Below, in pieces: positions 34,203 to 47,935 of a stretch of 64,000 nucleotides of DNA (its first letter is position 1; each line of letters begins with the position of its first letter). A model generated the notes under the pieces. That model saw only the letters and a program-made list of their open reading frames with translations, made no database searches and had not been told where the DNA came from. Source of the DNA: Lotus japonicus (lineage: Eukaryota; Streptophyta; Magnoliopsida; Fabales; Fabaceae); the NCBI RefSeq assembly GCF_012489685.1, contig NC_080042.1:38817158-38881157 (forward strand), written 5' to 3'. The translations under genes and the position numbers were made by a program.

Positions 34203-37111
34203 ATGGTCCATTCGAGTAGCTCTGCGTATCATTTGCGCGAAACATTGATAAAACAAAATTCCTCTTCGCATATTCGACGAAACTGGGGCACAGTCCCTTA
34301 TTTTCGACCCTTAAACTGTGGAAAAAATTTGGAACATTTCAGGACTGCACGTTTGTTCGAGTTATGTTCCCGTCGAGCAGCTCTACGATTAATTTGTGCG
34401 AAACGTTCATAAAACAAAATTCCTGCGCGCGAATTCGACGAAACTGGGGCACAGTCCCTCATATTAGTCCCTTAAACTGTGGACAAAAATTTGGAACATT
34501 TCAGGAATGCACGTTTGTTCGAGTTATGTTCCCGTCGAGCAACCCTACGAACAATTTGGGCGAAACGTTCATAAAACAAAATTCCTGCGCGCGAATTCGA
34601 CGAAACTCGGGCACAGTCCCTAATTTTAGTCCCTTAAACTCTGGAAAAAATTTTGGAACATTTCGGGACTGCATATTTGTTCGAGTTATGGTCCAGTCGA
34701 GCAGCTCTACGTATCATTTGCGCGAAACGTTGATAAAACAAAATTCCTCTTCGCGAATTCGACGAAACTGGGGCACAGTCCCTTATTTTAGACCCTTAAA
34801 CTGTGGAAAAAATTTGGAACATTTCAGGACTGCACGTTTGTTCGAGTTATGTTCCCGTCGAGCAGCTCGACGATTAATTTGTGCGAAACGTTCATAAAAC
34901 AAAATTCCTGCGCGCGAATTCGACGAAAACTGGGGCACAGTCCCTTATTTTAGTCCCGTAAACTGTGGACAAAAATTTGGAACATTTCAGGAATGCACGT
35001 TTGTTCGAGTTATGTTCCCGTCGAGCAGCCCTATGAACAATTTGGGCGAAACGTTCATAAAACAAAATTCCTGCGCGCGAATTCGACGAAACTCGGGCAC
35101 AGTCCCTAATTTTAGTCCCTTAAACTCTGGAAAAAATTTTGGAACATTTCGGGACTGCATATTTGTTCGAGTTATGGTCCAGTCGAGCAGCTCTACGTAT
35201 CATTTGCGCGAAACGTTGATAAAACAAAATTCCTCTTCGCGAATTCGACGAAACTGGGGCACAGTCCCTTATTTTAGACCCTTAAACTGTGGAAAAAATT
35301 TGGAACATTTCAGGACTGCACGTTTGTTCGAGTTATGTTCCCGTCGAGCAGCTCGACGATTAATTTGTGCGAAACGTTCATAAAACAAAATTCCTGCGCG
35401 CGAATTCGACGAAACTGGGGCACAGTCCCTTATTTTAGTCCCGTAAACTGTGGACAAAAATTTGGAACATTTCAGGAATGCACGTTTGTTCGAGTTATGT
35501 TCCCGTCGAGCAGCCCTATGAACAATTTGGGCGAAACGTTCATAAAACAAAATTCCAGCGCGCGAATTCGACGAAACTGGGGCACAGTCCCTAATTTTAG
35601 TGCCTTAAACTCTGGAAAAAATTTTGGAACATTTCGGGACTGCATATTTGTTCGAGTTATGGTCCAGTCGAGCAGCTCTGCGTATCATTTGCGCGAAACG
35701 TTGATAAAACAAAATTCCTCTTCGCGAATTCGACGAAACTGGGGCACAGTCCCTTATTTTAGACCCTTAAACTGTGGAAAAAATTTGGAACATTTTAGGA
35801 CTGCATATTTGTTCGAGTTATGGTCCATTCGAGTAGCTCTGCGTATCATTTGCGCGAAACGTTGATAAAAAAAAATTCCTCTTCGCGAATTCGACGAAAC
35901 TGGGGCACAGTCCCTTATTTTAGACCCTTAAACTGTGGAAAAAATTTGGAACATTTCAGGACTGCACGTTTGTTCGAGTTATGTTCCCGTCGAGCAGCTC
36001 GAAGATTAATTTGTGCGAAACGTTCATAAAACAAAATTCCTGCGCGCGAATTCGACGAAACTGGGGCACAGTCCCTTATTTTAGTCCCGTAAACTGTGGA
36101 CAAAAATTTGGAACATTTCAGGAATGCACGTTTGTTCGAGTTATGTTCCCGTCGAGCAGCCCTACGAACAATTTGGGCGAAACGTTCATAAAACAAAATT
36201 CCTGCGCGCGAATTCGACGAAACTGGGGCACAGTCCCTAATTTTAGTGCCTTAAACTCTGGAAAAAATTTTGGAACATTTCGGGACTGCATATTTGTTCG
36301 AGTTATGGTCCAGTCGAGCAGCTCTACGTATCATTTGCGCGAAACGTGGATAAAACAAAATTCCTCTTCGCGAATTCGACGAAACTGGGGCACAGTCCCT
36401 TATTTTAGACCCTTAAACTGTGGAAAAAATTTGGAACATTTTAGGACTGCATATTTGTTCGAGTTATGGTCCATTCGAGTAGCTCTGCGTATCATTTGCG
36501 CGAAACATTGATAAAACAAAATTCCTCTTCGCATATTCGACGAAACTGGGGCACAGTCCCTTATTTTCGACCCTTAAACTGTGGAAAAAATTTGGAACAT
36601 TTCAGGACTGCACGTTTGTTCGAGTTATGTTCCCGTCGAGCAGCTCTACGATTAATTTGTGCGAAACGTTCATAAAACAAAATTCCTGCGCGCGAATTCG
36701 ACGAAACTGGGGCACAGTCCCTCATATTAGTCCCTTAAACTGTGGACAAAAATTTGGAACATTTCAGGAATGCACGTTTGTTCGAGTTATGTTCCCGTCG
36801 AGCAACCCTACGAACAATTTGGGCGAAACGTTCATAAAACAAAATTCCTGCGCGCGAATTCGACGAAACTCGGGCACAGTCCCTAATTTTAGTCCCTTAA
36901 ACTCTGGAAAAAATTTTGGAACATTTCGGGACTGCATATTTGTTCGAGTTATGGTCCAGTCGAGCAGCTCTACGTATCATTTGCGCGAAACGTTGATAAA
37001 ACAAAATTCCTCTTCGCGAATTCGACGAAACTGGGGCACAGTCCCTTATTTTAGACCCTTAAACTGTGGAAAAAATTTGGAACATTTCAGGACTGCACGT
37101 TTGTTCGAGTT
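34203..37111 (+). repeat. Core HOR with 2,263- and 1,777-bp periods
   Basis: Anchors 34,203/36,466 and 34,364/36,627 are 2,263 bp apart (14 monomers) and share CCCTCATATTAGTCCC. Anchors 35,335/37,112, 35,820/37,597 and 35,981/37,758 are 1,777 bp apart (11 monomers). C copies with CCTATGAACAA first appear here. One monomer near 34,925 has an extra A (GACGAAAACTGGGG). No gene is seen. Confidence 0.8.
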
Positions 37112-40100
37112 ATGTTCCCGTCGAGCAGCTCGACGATTAATTTGTGCGAAACGTTCATAAAACAAAATTCCTGCGCGCGAATTCGACGAAACTGGGGCAC
37201 AGTCCCTTATTTTAGTCCCGTAAACTGTGGACAAAAATTTGGAACATTTCAGGAATGCACGTTTGTTCGAGTTATGTTCCCGTCGAGCAGCCCTATGAAC
37301 AATTTGGGCGAAACGTTCATAAAACAAAATTCCAGCGCGCGAATTCGACGAAACTGGGGCACAGTCCCTAATTTTAGTGCCTTAAACTCTGGAAAAAATT
37401 TTGGAACATTTCGGGACTGCATATTTGTTCGAGTTATGGTCCAGTCGAGCAGCTCTGCGTATCATTTGCGCGAAACGTTGATAAAACAAAATTCCTCTTC
37501 GCGAATTCGACGAAACTGGGGCACAGTCCCTTATTTTAGACCCTTAAACTGTGGAAAAAATTTGGAACATTTTAGGACTGCATATTTGTTCGAGTTATGG
37601 TCCATTCGAGTAGCTCTGCGTATCATTTGCGCGAAACGTTGATAAAACAAAATTCCTCTTCGCGAATTCGACGAAACTGGGGCACAGTCCCTTATTTTAG
37701 ACCCTTAAACTGTGGAAAAAATTTGGAACATTTCAGGACTGCACGTTTGTTCGAGTTATGTTCCCGTCGAGCAGCTCGACGATTAATTTGTGCGAAACGT
37801 TCATAAAACAAAATTCCTGCGCGCGAATACGACGAAACTGGGGCACAGTCCCTTATTTTAGTCCCGTAAACCGTGGACAAAAATTTGGAACATTTCAGGA
37901 ATGCACGTTTGTTCGAGTTATGTTCCCGTCGAGCAGCCCTATGAACAATTTGGGCGAAACGTTCATAAAACAAAATTCCAGCGCGCGAATTCGACGAAAC
38001 TGGGGCACAGTCCCTAATTTTAGTGCCTTAAACTCTGGAAAAAATTTTGGAACATTTCGGGACTGCATATTTGTTCGAGTTATGGTCCAGTCGAGCAGCT
38101 CTGCGTATCATTTGCGCGAAACGTTGATAAAACAAAATTCCTCTTCGCGAATTCGACGAAACTGGGGCACAGTCCCTTATTTTAGACCCTTAAACTGTGG
38201 AAAAAATTTGGAACATTTTAGGACTGCATATTTGTTCGAGTTATGGTCCATTCGAGTAGCTCTGCGTATCATTTGCGCGAAACGTTGATAAAACAAAATT
38301 CCTCTTCGCGAATTCGACGAAACTGGGGCACAGTCCCTTATTTTAGACCCTTAAACTGTGGAAAAAATTTGGAACATTTCAGGAATGCACGTTTGTTCGA
38401 GTTATGTTCCCGTCGAGCAGCCCTATGAACAATTTGGGCGAAACGTTCATAAAACAAAATTCCAGCGCGCGAATTCGACGAAACTGGGGCACAGTCCCTT
38501 ATTTTAGACCCTTAAACTGTGGAAAAAATTTGGAACATTTCAGGACTGCACGTTTGTTCGAGTTATGTTCCCGTCGAGCAGCTCGACGATTAATTTGTGC
38601 GAAACGTTCATAAAACAAAATTCCTGCGCGCGAATTCGACGAAACTGGGGCACAGTCCCTTATATTAGTCCCTTAAACTGTGGACAAAAATTTGGAACAT
38701 TTCAGGAATGCACGCTTGTTCGAGTTATGTTCCCGTCGAGCAACCCTACGAACAATTTGGGCGAAACGTTCATAAAACAAAATTCCTGCGCGCGAATTCG
38801 ACGAAACTCGGGCACAGTCCCTAATTATAGTCCCTTAAACTCTGGAAAAAATTTTGGAACATTTCGGGACTGCATATTTGTTCGAGTTATGGTCCAGTCG
38901 AGCAGCTCTACGTATCATTTGCGCGAAACGTTGATAAAACAAAATTCCTCTTCGCGAATTCGACGAAACTGGGGCACAGTCCCTTATTTTAGACCCTTAA
39001 ACTGTGGAAAAAATTTGGAACATTTCAGGACTGCACGTTTGTTCGAGTTATGTTCCCGTCGAGCAGCTCGACGATTAATTTGTGCGAAACGTTCATAAAA
39101 CAAAATTCCTGCGCGCGAATTCGACGAAACTGGGGCACAGTCCCTTATTTTAGTCCCTTAAACTGTGGACAAAAATTTGGAACATTTCAGGAATGCACGT
39201 TTGTTCGAGTTATGTTCCCGTCGAGCAGCCCTACGAACAATTTGGGCGAAACGTTCATAAAACAAAATTCCAACGCGCGAATTCGACGAAACTGGGGCAC
39301 AGTCCCTAATTTTAGTGCCTTAAACTCTGGAAAAAATTTTGGAACATTTCGGGACTGCATATTTGTTCGAGTTATGGTCCAGTCGAGCAGCTCTGCGTAT
39401 CATTTGCGCGAAACGTTGATAAAACAAAATTCCTCTTCGCGAATTCGACGAAACTGGGGCACAGTCCCTTATTTTAGACCCTTAAACTGTGGAAAAAATT
39501 TGGAACATTTTAGGACTGCATATTTGTTCGAGTTATGGTCCATTCGAGTAGCTCTGCGTATCATTTGCGCGAAACGTTGATAAAACAAAATTCCTCTTCG
39601 CGAATTCGACGAAACTGGGGCACAGTCCCTTATTTTAGACCCTTAAACTGTGGAAAAAATTTGGAACATTTCAGGACTGCACGTTTGTTCGAGTTATGTT
39701 CCCGTCGAGCAGCTCGACGATTAATTTGTGCGAAACGTTCATAAAACAAAATTCCTGCGCGCGAATTCGACGAAACTCGGGCACAGTCCCTAATTTTAGT
39801 CCCTTAAACTCTGGAAAAATTTTTGGAACATTTCGGGACTGCATATTTGTTCGAGTTATGGTCCAGTCGAGCAGCTCTACGTATCATTTGCGCGAAACGT
39901 TGATAAAACAAAATTCCTCTTCGCGAATTCGACGAAACTGGGGCACAGTCCCTTATTTTAGACCCTTAAACTGTGGAAAAAATTTGGAACATTTCAGGAC
40001 TGCACGTTTGTTCGAGTTATGTTCCCGTCGAGCAGCTCGACGATTAATTTGTGCGAAACGTTCATAAAACAAAATTCCTGCGCGCGAATTCGACGAAACT

Positions 40101-40503
40101 GGGGCACAGTCCCTTATTTTAGTCCCGTAAACTGTGGACAAAAATTTGGAACATTTCAGGAATGCACGTTTGTTCGAGTTATGTTCCCGTCGAGCAGCCC
40201 TACGAACAATTTGGGCGAAACGTTCATAAAACAAAATTCCAGCGCGCGAATTCGACGAAACTGGGGCACAGTCCCTAATTTTAGTGCCTTAAACTCTGGA
40301 AAAAATTTTGGAACATTTCGGGACTGCATATTTGTTCGAGTTATGGTCCAGTCGAGCAGCTCTACGTATCATTTGCGCGAAACGTTGATAAAACAAAATT
40401 CCTCTTCGCGAATTCGACGAAACTGGGGCACAGTCCCTTATTTTAGACCCTTAAACTGTGGAAAAAATTTGGAACATTTCAGGACTGCACGTTTGTTCGA
40501 GTT
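37112..40503 (+). repeat. 21-mer core HOR, 3,392 bp, unit 1
   Basis: Anchors 37,112, 37,597, 37,758, 38,243, 38,404, 38,565 and 39,050 recur at +3,392. Shared rare variants are GCGCGAATACGACG with GTAAACCGTGGAC, CACGCTTGTTCG (about 38,712), CTAATTATAGTCCC (about 38,821) and the C/A chimeric monomer at 38,404. The last ~1 kb of the unit differs in order from its counterpart. Confidence 0.8.
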
Positions 40504-41634
40504 ATGTTCCCGTCGAGCAGCTCGACGATTAATTTGTGCGAAACGTTCATAAAACAAAATTCCTGCGCGCGAATTCGACGAAACTGGGGCACAGTCCCTT
40601 ATTTTAGTCCCGTAAACTGTGGACAAAAATTTGGAACATTTCAGGAATGCACGTTTGTTCGAGTTATGTTCCCGTCGAGCAGCCCTATGAACAATTTGGG
40701 CGAAACGTTCATAAAACAAAATTCCAGCGCGCGAATTCGACGAAACTGGGGCACAGTCCCTAATTTTAGTGCCTTAAACTCTGGAAAAAATTTTGGAACA
40801 TTTCGGGACTGCATATTTGTTCGAGTTATGGTCCAGTCGAGCAGCTCTGCGTATCATTTGCGCGAAACGTTGATAAAACAAAATTCCTCTTCGCGAATTC
40901 GACGAAACTGGGGCACAGTCCCTTATTTTAGACCCTTAAACTGTGGAAAAAATTTGGAACATTTTAGGACTGCATATTTGTTCGAGTTATGGTCCATTCG
41001 AGTAGCTCTGCGTATCATTTGCGCGAAACGTTGATAAAACAAAATTCCTCTTCGCGAATTCGACGAAACTGGGGCACAGTCCCTTATTTTAGACCCTTAA
41101 ACTGTGGAAAAAATTTGGAACATTTCAGGACTGCACGTTTGTTCGAGTTATGTTCCCGTCGAGCAGCTCGACGATTAATTTGTGCGAAACGTTCATAAAA
41201 CAAAATTCCTGCGCGCGAATACGACGAAACTGGGGCACAGTCCCTTATTTTAGTCCCGTAAACCGTGGACAAAAATTTGGAACATTTCAGGAATGCACGT
41301 TTGTTCGAGTTATGTTCCCGTCGAGCAGCCCTATGAACAATTTGGGCGAAACGTTCATAAAACAAAATTCCAGCGCGCGAATTCGACGAAACTGGGGCAC
41401 AGTCCCTAATTTTAGTGCCTTAAACTCTGGAAAAAATTTTGGAACATTTCGGGACTGCATATTTGTTCGAGTTATGGTCCAGTCGAGCAGCTCTGCGTAT
41501 CATTTGCGCGAAACGTTGATAAAACAAAATTCCTCTTCGCGAATTCGACGAAACTGGGGCACAGTCCCTTATTTTAGACCCTTAAACTGTGGAAAAAATT
41601 TGGAACATTTTAGGACTGCATATTTGTTCGAGTT
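40504..41634 (+). repeat. 21-mer core HOR, 3,392-bp period, start of unit 2
   Basis: Copy of 37,112-38,242 including the GAATACGACG and AAACCGTGG markers in the B copy at 41,150. It runs on into the 2,262-bp duplicated block. Confidence 0.8.
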
Positions 41635-43896
41635 ATGGTCCATTCGAGTAGCTCTGCGTATCATTTGCGCGAAACGTTGATAAAACAAAATTCCTCTTCG
41701 CGAATTCGACGAAACTGGGGCACAGTCCCTTATTTTAGACCCTTAAACTGTGGAAAAAATTTGGAACATTTCAGGAATGCACGTTTGTTCGAGTTATGTT
41801 CCCGTCGAGCAGCCCTATGAACAATTTGGGCGAAACGTTCATAAAACAAAATTCCAGCGCGCGAATTCGACGAAACTGGGGCACAGTCCCTTATTTTAGA
41901 CCCTTAAACTGTGGAAAAAATTTGGAACATTTCAGGACTGCACGTTTGTTCGAGTTATGTTCCCGTCGAGCAGCTCGACGATTAATTTGTGCGAAACGTT
42001 CATAAAACAAAATTCCTGCGCGCGAATTCGACGAAACTGGGGCACAGTCCCTTATATTAGTCCCTTAAACTGTGGACAAAAATTTGGAACATTTCAGGAA
42101 TGCACGCTTGTTCGAGTTATGTTCCCGTCGAGCAACCCTACGAACAATTTGGGCGAAACGTTCATAAAACAAAATTCCTGCGCGCGAATTCGACGAAACT
42201 CGGGCACAGTCCCTAATTATAGTCCCTTAAACTCTGGAAAAAATTTTGGAACATTTCGGGACTGCATATTTGTTCGAGTTATGGTCCAGTCGAGCAGCTC
42301 TACGTATCATTTGCGCGAAACGTTGATAAAACAAAATTCCTCTTCGCGAATTCGACGAAACTGGGGCACAGTCCCTTATTTTAGACCCTTAAACTGTGGA
42401 AAAAATTTGGAACATTTCAGGACTGCACGTTTGTTCGAGTTATGTTCCCGTCGAGCAGCTCGACGATTAATTTGTGCGAAACGTTCATAAAACAAAATTC
42501 CTGCGCGCGAATTCGACGAAACTGGGGCACAGTCCCTTATTTTAGTCCCTTAAACTGTGGACAAAAATTTGGAACATTTCAGGAATGCACGTTTGTTCGA
42601 GTTATGTTCCCGTCGAGCAGCCCTACGAACAATTTGGGCGAAACGTTCATAAAACAAAATTCCAACGCGCGAATTCGACGAAACTGGGGCACAGTCCCTA
42701 ATTTTAGTGCCTTAAACTCTGGAAAAAATTTTGGAACATTTCGGGACTGCATATTTGTTCGAGTTATGGTCCAGTCGAGCAGCTCTGCGTATCATTTGCG
42801 CGAAACGTTGATAAAACAAAATTCCTCTTCGCGAATTCGACGAAACTGGGGCACAGTCCCTTATTTTCGACCCTTAAACTGTGGAAAAAATTTGGAACAT
42901 TTCAGGACTGCACGTTTGTTCGAGTTATGTTCCCGTCGAGCAGCTCTACGATTAATTTGTGCGAAACGTTCATAAAACAAAATTCCTGCGCGCGAATTCG
43001 ACGAAACTGGGGCACAGTCCCTTATATTAGTCCCTTAAACTGTGGACAAAAATTTGGAACATTTCAGGAATGCACGTTTGTTCGAGTTATGTTCCCGTCG
43101 AGCAACCCTACGAACAATTTGGGCGAAACGTTCATAAAACAAAATTCCTGCGCGCGAATTCGACGAAACTCGGGCACAGTCCCTAATTTTAGTCCCTTAA
43201 ACTCTGGAAAAATTTTTGGAACATTTCGGGACTGCATATTTGTTCGAGTTATGGTCCAGTCGAGCAGCTCTACGTATCATTTGCGCGAAACGTTGATAAA
43301 ACAAAATTCCTCTTCGCGAATTCGACGAAACTGGGGCACAGTCCCTTATTTTAGACCCTTAAACTGTGGAAAAAATTTGGAACATTTCAGGACTGCACGT
43401 TTGTTCGAGTTATGTTCCCGTCGAGCAGCTCGACGATTAATTTGTGCGAAACGTTCATAAAACAAAATTCCTGCGCGCGAATTCGACGAAACTGGGGCAC
43501 AGTCCCTTATTTTAGTCCCGTAAACTGTGGACAAAAATTTGGAACATTTCAGGAATGCACGTTTGTTCGAGTTATGTTCCCGTCGAGCAGCCCTACGAAC
43601 AATTTGGGCGAAACGTTCATAAAACAAAATTCCAGCGCGCGAATTCGACGAAACTGGGGCACAGTCCCTAATTTTAGTGCCTTAAACTCTGGAAAAAATT
43701 TTGGAACATTTCGGGACTGCATATTTGTTCGAGTTATGGTCCAGTCGAGCAGCTCTGCGTATCATTTGCGCGAAACGTTGATAAAACAAAATTCCTCTTC
43801 GCGAATTCGACGAAACTGGGGCACAGTCCCTTATTTTAGACCCTTAAACTGTGGAAAAAATTTGGAACATTTTAGGACTGCATATTTGTTCGAGTT
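41635..43896 (+). repeat. 14-mer core HOR, 2,262 bp, unit 1
   Basis: Anchors 41,635, 41,796, 41,957, 42,442, 42,927 and 43,412 recur exactly 2,262 bp later. Both units carry CACGCTTGTTCG, CTAATTATAGTCCC, TTTTCGACCC, TATATTAGTCCC and GGAAAAATTTTTGG. I saw no difference in the parts compared, so this is one of the youngest duplications in the window. Confidence 0.87.
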
Positions 43897-46158
43897 ATGG
43901 TCCATTCGAGTAGCTCTGCGTATCATTTGCGCGAAACGTTGATAAAACAAAATTCCTCTTCGCGAATTCGACGAAACTGGGGCACAGTCCCTTATTTTAG
44001 ACCCTTAAACTGTGGAAAAAATTTGGAACATTTCAGGAATGCACGTTTGTTCGAGTTATGTTCCCGTCGAGCAGCCCTATGAACAATTTGGGCGAAACGT
44101 TCATAAAACAAAATTCCAGCGCGCGAATTCGACGAAACTGGGGCACAGTCCCTTATTTTAGACCCTTAAACTGTGGAAAAAATTTGGAACATTTCAGGAC
44201 TGCACGTTTGTTCGAGTTATGTTCCCGTCGAGCAGCTCGACGATTAATTTGTGCGAAACGTTCATAAAACAAAATTCCTGCGCGCGAATTCGACGAAACT
44301 GGGGCACAGTCCCTTATATTAGTCCCTTAAACTGTGGACAAAAATTTGGAACATTTCAGGAATGCACGCTTGTTCGAGTTATGTTCCCGTCGAGCAACCC
44401 TACGAACAATTTGGGCGAAACGTTCATAAAACAAAATTCCTGCGCGCGAATTCGACGAAACTCGGGCACAGTCCCTAATTATAGTCCCTTAAACTCTGGA
44501 AAAAATTTTGGAACATTTCGGGACTGCATATTTGTTCGAGTTATGGTCCAGTCGAGCAGCTCTACGTATCATTTGCGCGAAACGTTGATAAAACAAAATT
44601 CCTCTTCGCGAATTCGACGAAACTGGGGCACAGTCCCTTATTTTAGACCCTTAAACTGTGGAAAAAATTTGGAACATTTCAGGACTGCACGTTTGTTCGA
44701 GTTATGTTCCCGTCGAGCAGCTCGACGATTAATTTGTGCGAAACGTTCATAAAACAAAATTCCTGCGCGCGAATTCGACGAAACTGGGGCACAGTCCCTT
44801 ATTTTAGTCCCTTAAACTGTGGACAAAAATTTGGAACATTTCAGGAATGCACGTTTGTTCGAGTTATGTTCCCGTCGAGCAGCCCTACGAACAATTTGGG
44901 CGAAACGTTCATAAAACAAAATTCCAACGCGCGAATTCGACGAAACTGGGGCACAGTCCCTAATTTTAGTGCCTTAAACTCTGGAAAAAATTTTGGAACA
45001 TTTCGGGACTGCATATTTGTTCGAGTTATGGTCCAGTCGAGCAGCTCTGCGTATCATTTGCGCGAAACGTTGATAAAACAAAATTCCTCTTCGCGAATTC
45101 GACGAAACTGGGGCACAGTCCCTTATTTTCGACCCTTAAACTGTGGAAAAAATTTGGAACATTTCAGGACTGCACGTTTGTTCGAGTTATGTTCCCGTCG
45201 AGCAGCTCTACGATTAATTTGTGCGAAACGTTCATAAAACAAAATTCCTGCGCGCGAATTCGACGAAACTGGGGCACAGTCCCTTATATTAGTCCCTTAA
45301 ACTGTGGACAAAAATTTGGAACATTTCAGGAATGCACGTTTGTTCGAGTTATGTTCCCGTCGAGCAACCCTACGAACAATTTGGGCGAAACGTTCATAAA
45401 ACAAAATTCCTGCGCGCGAATTCGACGAAACTCGGGCACAGTCCCTAATTTTAGTCCCTTAAACTCTGGAAAAATTTTTGGAACATTTCGGGACTGCATA
45501 TTTGTTCGAGTTATGGTCCAGTCGAGCAGCTCTACGTATCATTTGCGCGAAACGTTGATAAAACAAAATTCCTCTTCGCGAATTCGACGAAACTGGGGCA
45601 CAGTCCCTTATTTTAGACCCTTAAACTGTGGAAAAAATTTGGAACATTTCAGGACTGCACGTTTGTTCGAGTTATGTTCCCGTCGAGCAGCTCGACGATT
45701 AATTTGTGCGAAACGTTCATAAAACAAAATTCCTGCGCGCGAATTCGACGAAACTGGGGCACAGTCCCTTATTTTAGTCCCGTAAACTGTGGACAAAAAT
45801 TTGGAACATTTCAGGAATGCACGTTTGTTCGAGTTATGTTCCCGTCGAGCAGCCCTACGAACAATTTGGGCGAAACGTTCATAAAACAAAATTCCAGCGC
45901 GCGAATTCGACGAAACTGGGGCACAGTCCCTAATTTTAGTGCCTTAAACTCTGGAAAAAATTTTGGAACATTTCGGGACTGCATATTTGTTCGAGTTATG
46001 GTCCAGTCGAGCAGCTCTGCGTATCATTTGCGCGAAACGTTGATAAAACAAAATTCCTCTTCGCGAATTCGACGAAACTGGGGCACAGTCCCTTATTTTA
46101 GACCCTTAAACTGTGGAAAAAATTTGGAACATTTTAGGACTGCATATTTGTTCGAGTT
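43897..46158 (+). repeat. 14-mer core HOR, 2,262 bp, unit 2
   Basis: Direct tandem copy of 41,635-43,896 with the same private variants. After 46,158 the order changes to a B copy with GAATACGACG, like that at 37,758. Confidence 0.87.
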
Positions 46159-47935
46159 ATGGTCCATTCGAGTAGCTCTGCGTATCATTTGCGCGAAACG
46201 TTGATAAAACAAAATTCCTCTTCGCGAATTCGACGAAACTGGGGCACAGTCCCTTATTTTAGACCCTTAAACTGTGGAAAAAATTTGGAACATTTCAGGA
46301 CTGCACGTTTGTTCGAGTTATGTTCCCGTCGAGCAGCTCGACGATTAATTTGTGCGAAACGTTCATAAAACAAAATTCCTGCGCGCGAATACGACGAAAC
46401 TGGGGCACAGTCCCTTATTTTAGTCCCGTAAACCGTGGACAAAAATTTGGAACATTTCAGGAATGCACGTTTGTTCGAGTTATGTTCCCGTCGAGCAGCC
46501 CTACGAACAATTTGGGCGAAACGTTCATAAAACAAAATTCCTGCGCGCGAATTCGACGAAACTGGGGCACAGTCCCTAATTTTAGTGCCTTAAACTCTGG
46601 AAAAAATTTTGGAACATTTCGGGACTGCATATTTGTTCGAGTTATGGTCCAGTCGAGCAGCTCTACGTATCATTTGCGCGAAACGTGGATAAAACAAAAT
46701 TCCTCTTCGCGAATTCGACGAAACTGGGGCACAGTCCCTTATTTTAGACCCTTAAACTGTGGAAAAAATTTGGAACATTTTAGGACTGCATATTTGTTCG
46801 AGTTATGGTCCATTCGAGTAGCTCTGCGTATCATTTGCGCGAAACATTGATAAAACAAAATTCCTCTTCGCATATTCGACGAAACTGGGGCACAGTCCCT
46901 TATTTTCGACCCTTAAACTGTGGAAAAAATTTGGAACATTTCAGGACTGCACGTTTGTTCGAGTCATGTTCCCGTCGAGCAGCTCTACGATTAATTTGTG
47001 CGAAACGTTCATAAAACAAAATTCCTGCGCGCGAATTCGACGAAACTGGGGCACAGTCCCTCATATTAGTCCCTTAAACTGTGGACAAAAATTTGGAACA
47101 TTTCAGGAATGCACGTTTGTTCGAGTTATGTTCCCGTCGAGCAACCCTACGAACAATTTGGGCGAAACGTTCATAAAACAAAATTCCTGCGCGCGAATTC
47201 GACGAAACTCGGGCACAGTCCCTAATTTTAGTCCCTTAAACTCTGGAAAAAATTTTGGAACATTTCGGGACTGCATATTTGTTCGAGTTATGGTCCAGTC
47301 GAGCAGCTCTACGTATCATTTGCGCGAAACGTTGATAAAACAAAATTCCTCTTCGCGAATTCGACGAAACTGGGGCACAGTCCCTTATTTTAGACCCTTA
47401 AACTGTGGAAAAAATTTGGAACATTTCAGGACTGCACGTTTGTTCGAGTTATGTTCCCGTCGAGCAGCTCGACGATTAATTTGTGCGAAACGTTCATAAA
47501 ACAAAATTCCTGCGCGCGAATTCGACGAAACTGGGGCACAGTCCCTTATTTTAGTCCCGTAAACTGTGGACAAAAATTTGGAACATTTCAGGAATGCACG
47601 TTTGTTCGAGTTATGTTCCCGTCGAGCAGCCCTATGAACAATTTGGGCGAAACGTTCATAAAACAAAATTCCAGCGCGCGAATTCGACGAAACTGGGGCA
47701 CAGTCCCTAATTTTAGTGCCTTAAACTCTGGAAAAAATTTTGGAACATTTCGGGACTGCATATTTGTTCGAGTTATGGTCCATTCGAGTAGCTCTGCGTA
47801 TCATTTGCGCGAAACATTGATAAAACAAAATTCCTCTTCGCATATTCGACGAAACTGGGGCACAGTCCCTTATTTTCGACCCTTAAACTGTGGAAAAAAT
47901 TTGGAACATTTCAGGACTGCACGTTTGTTCGAGTT
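46159..47935 (+). repeat. Core HOR, right edge of core
   Basis: Matches 36,142-37,596 at an offset of about 10,339 (36,466/46,805, 36,627/46,966, 37,112/47,451). It ends with a C copy followed directly by A' (47,775) instead of A, a junction consistent with an exchange. From 47,936 onward D and E monomers reappear. Confidence 0.78.
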
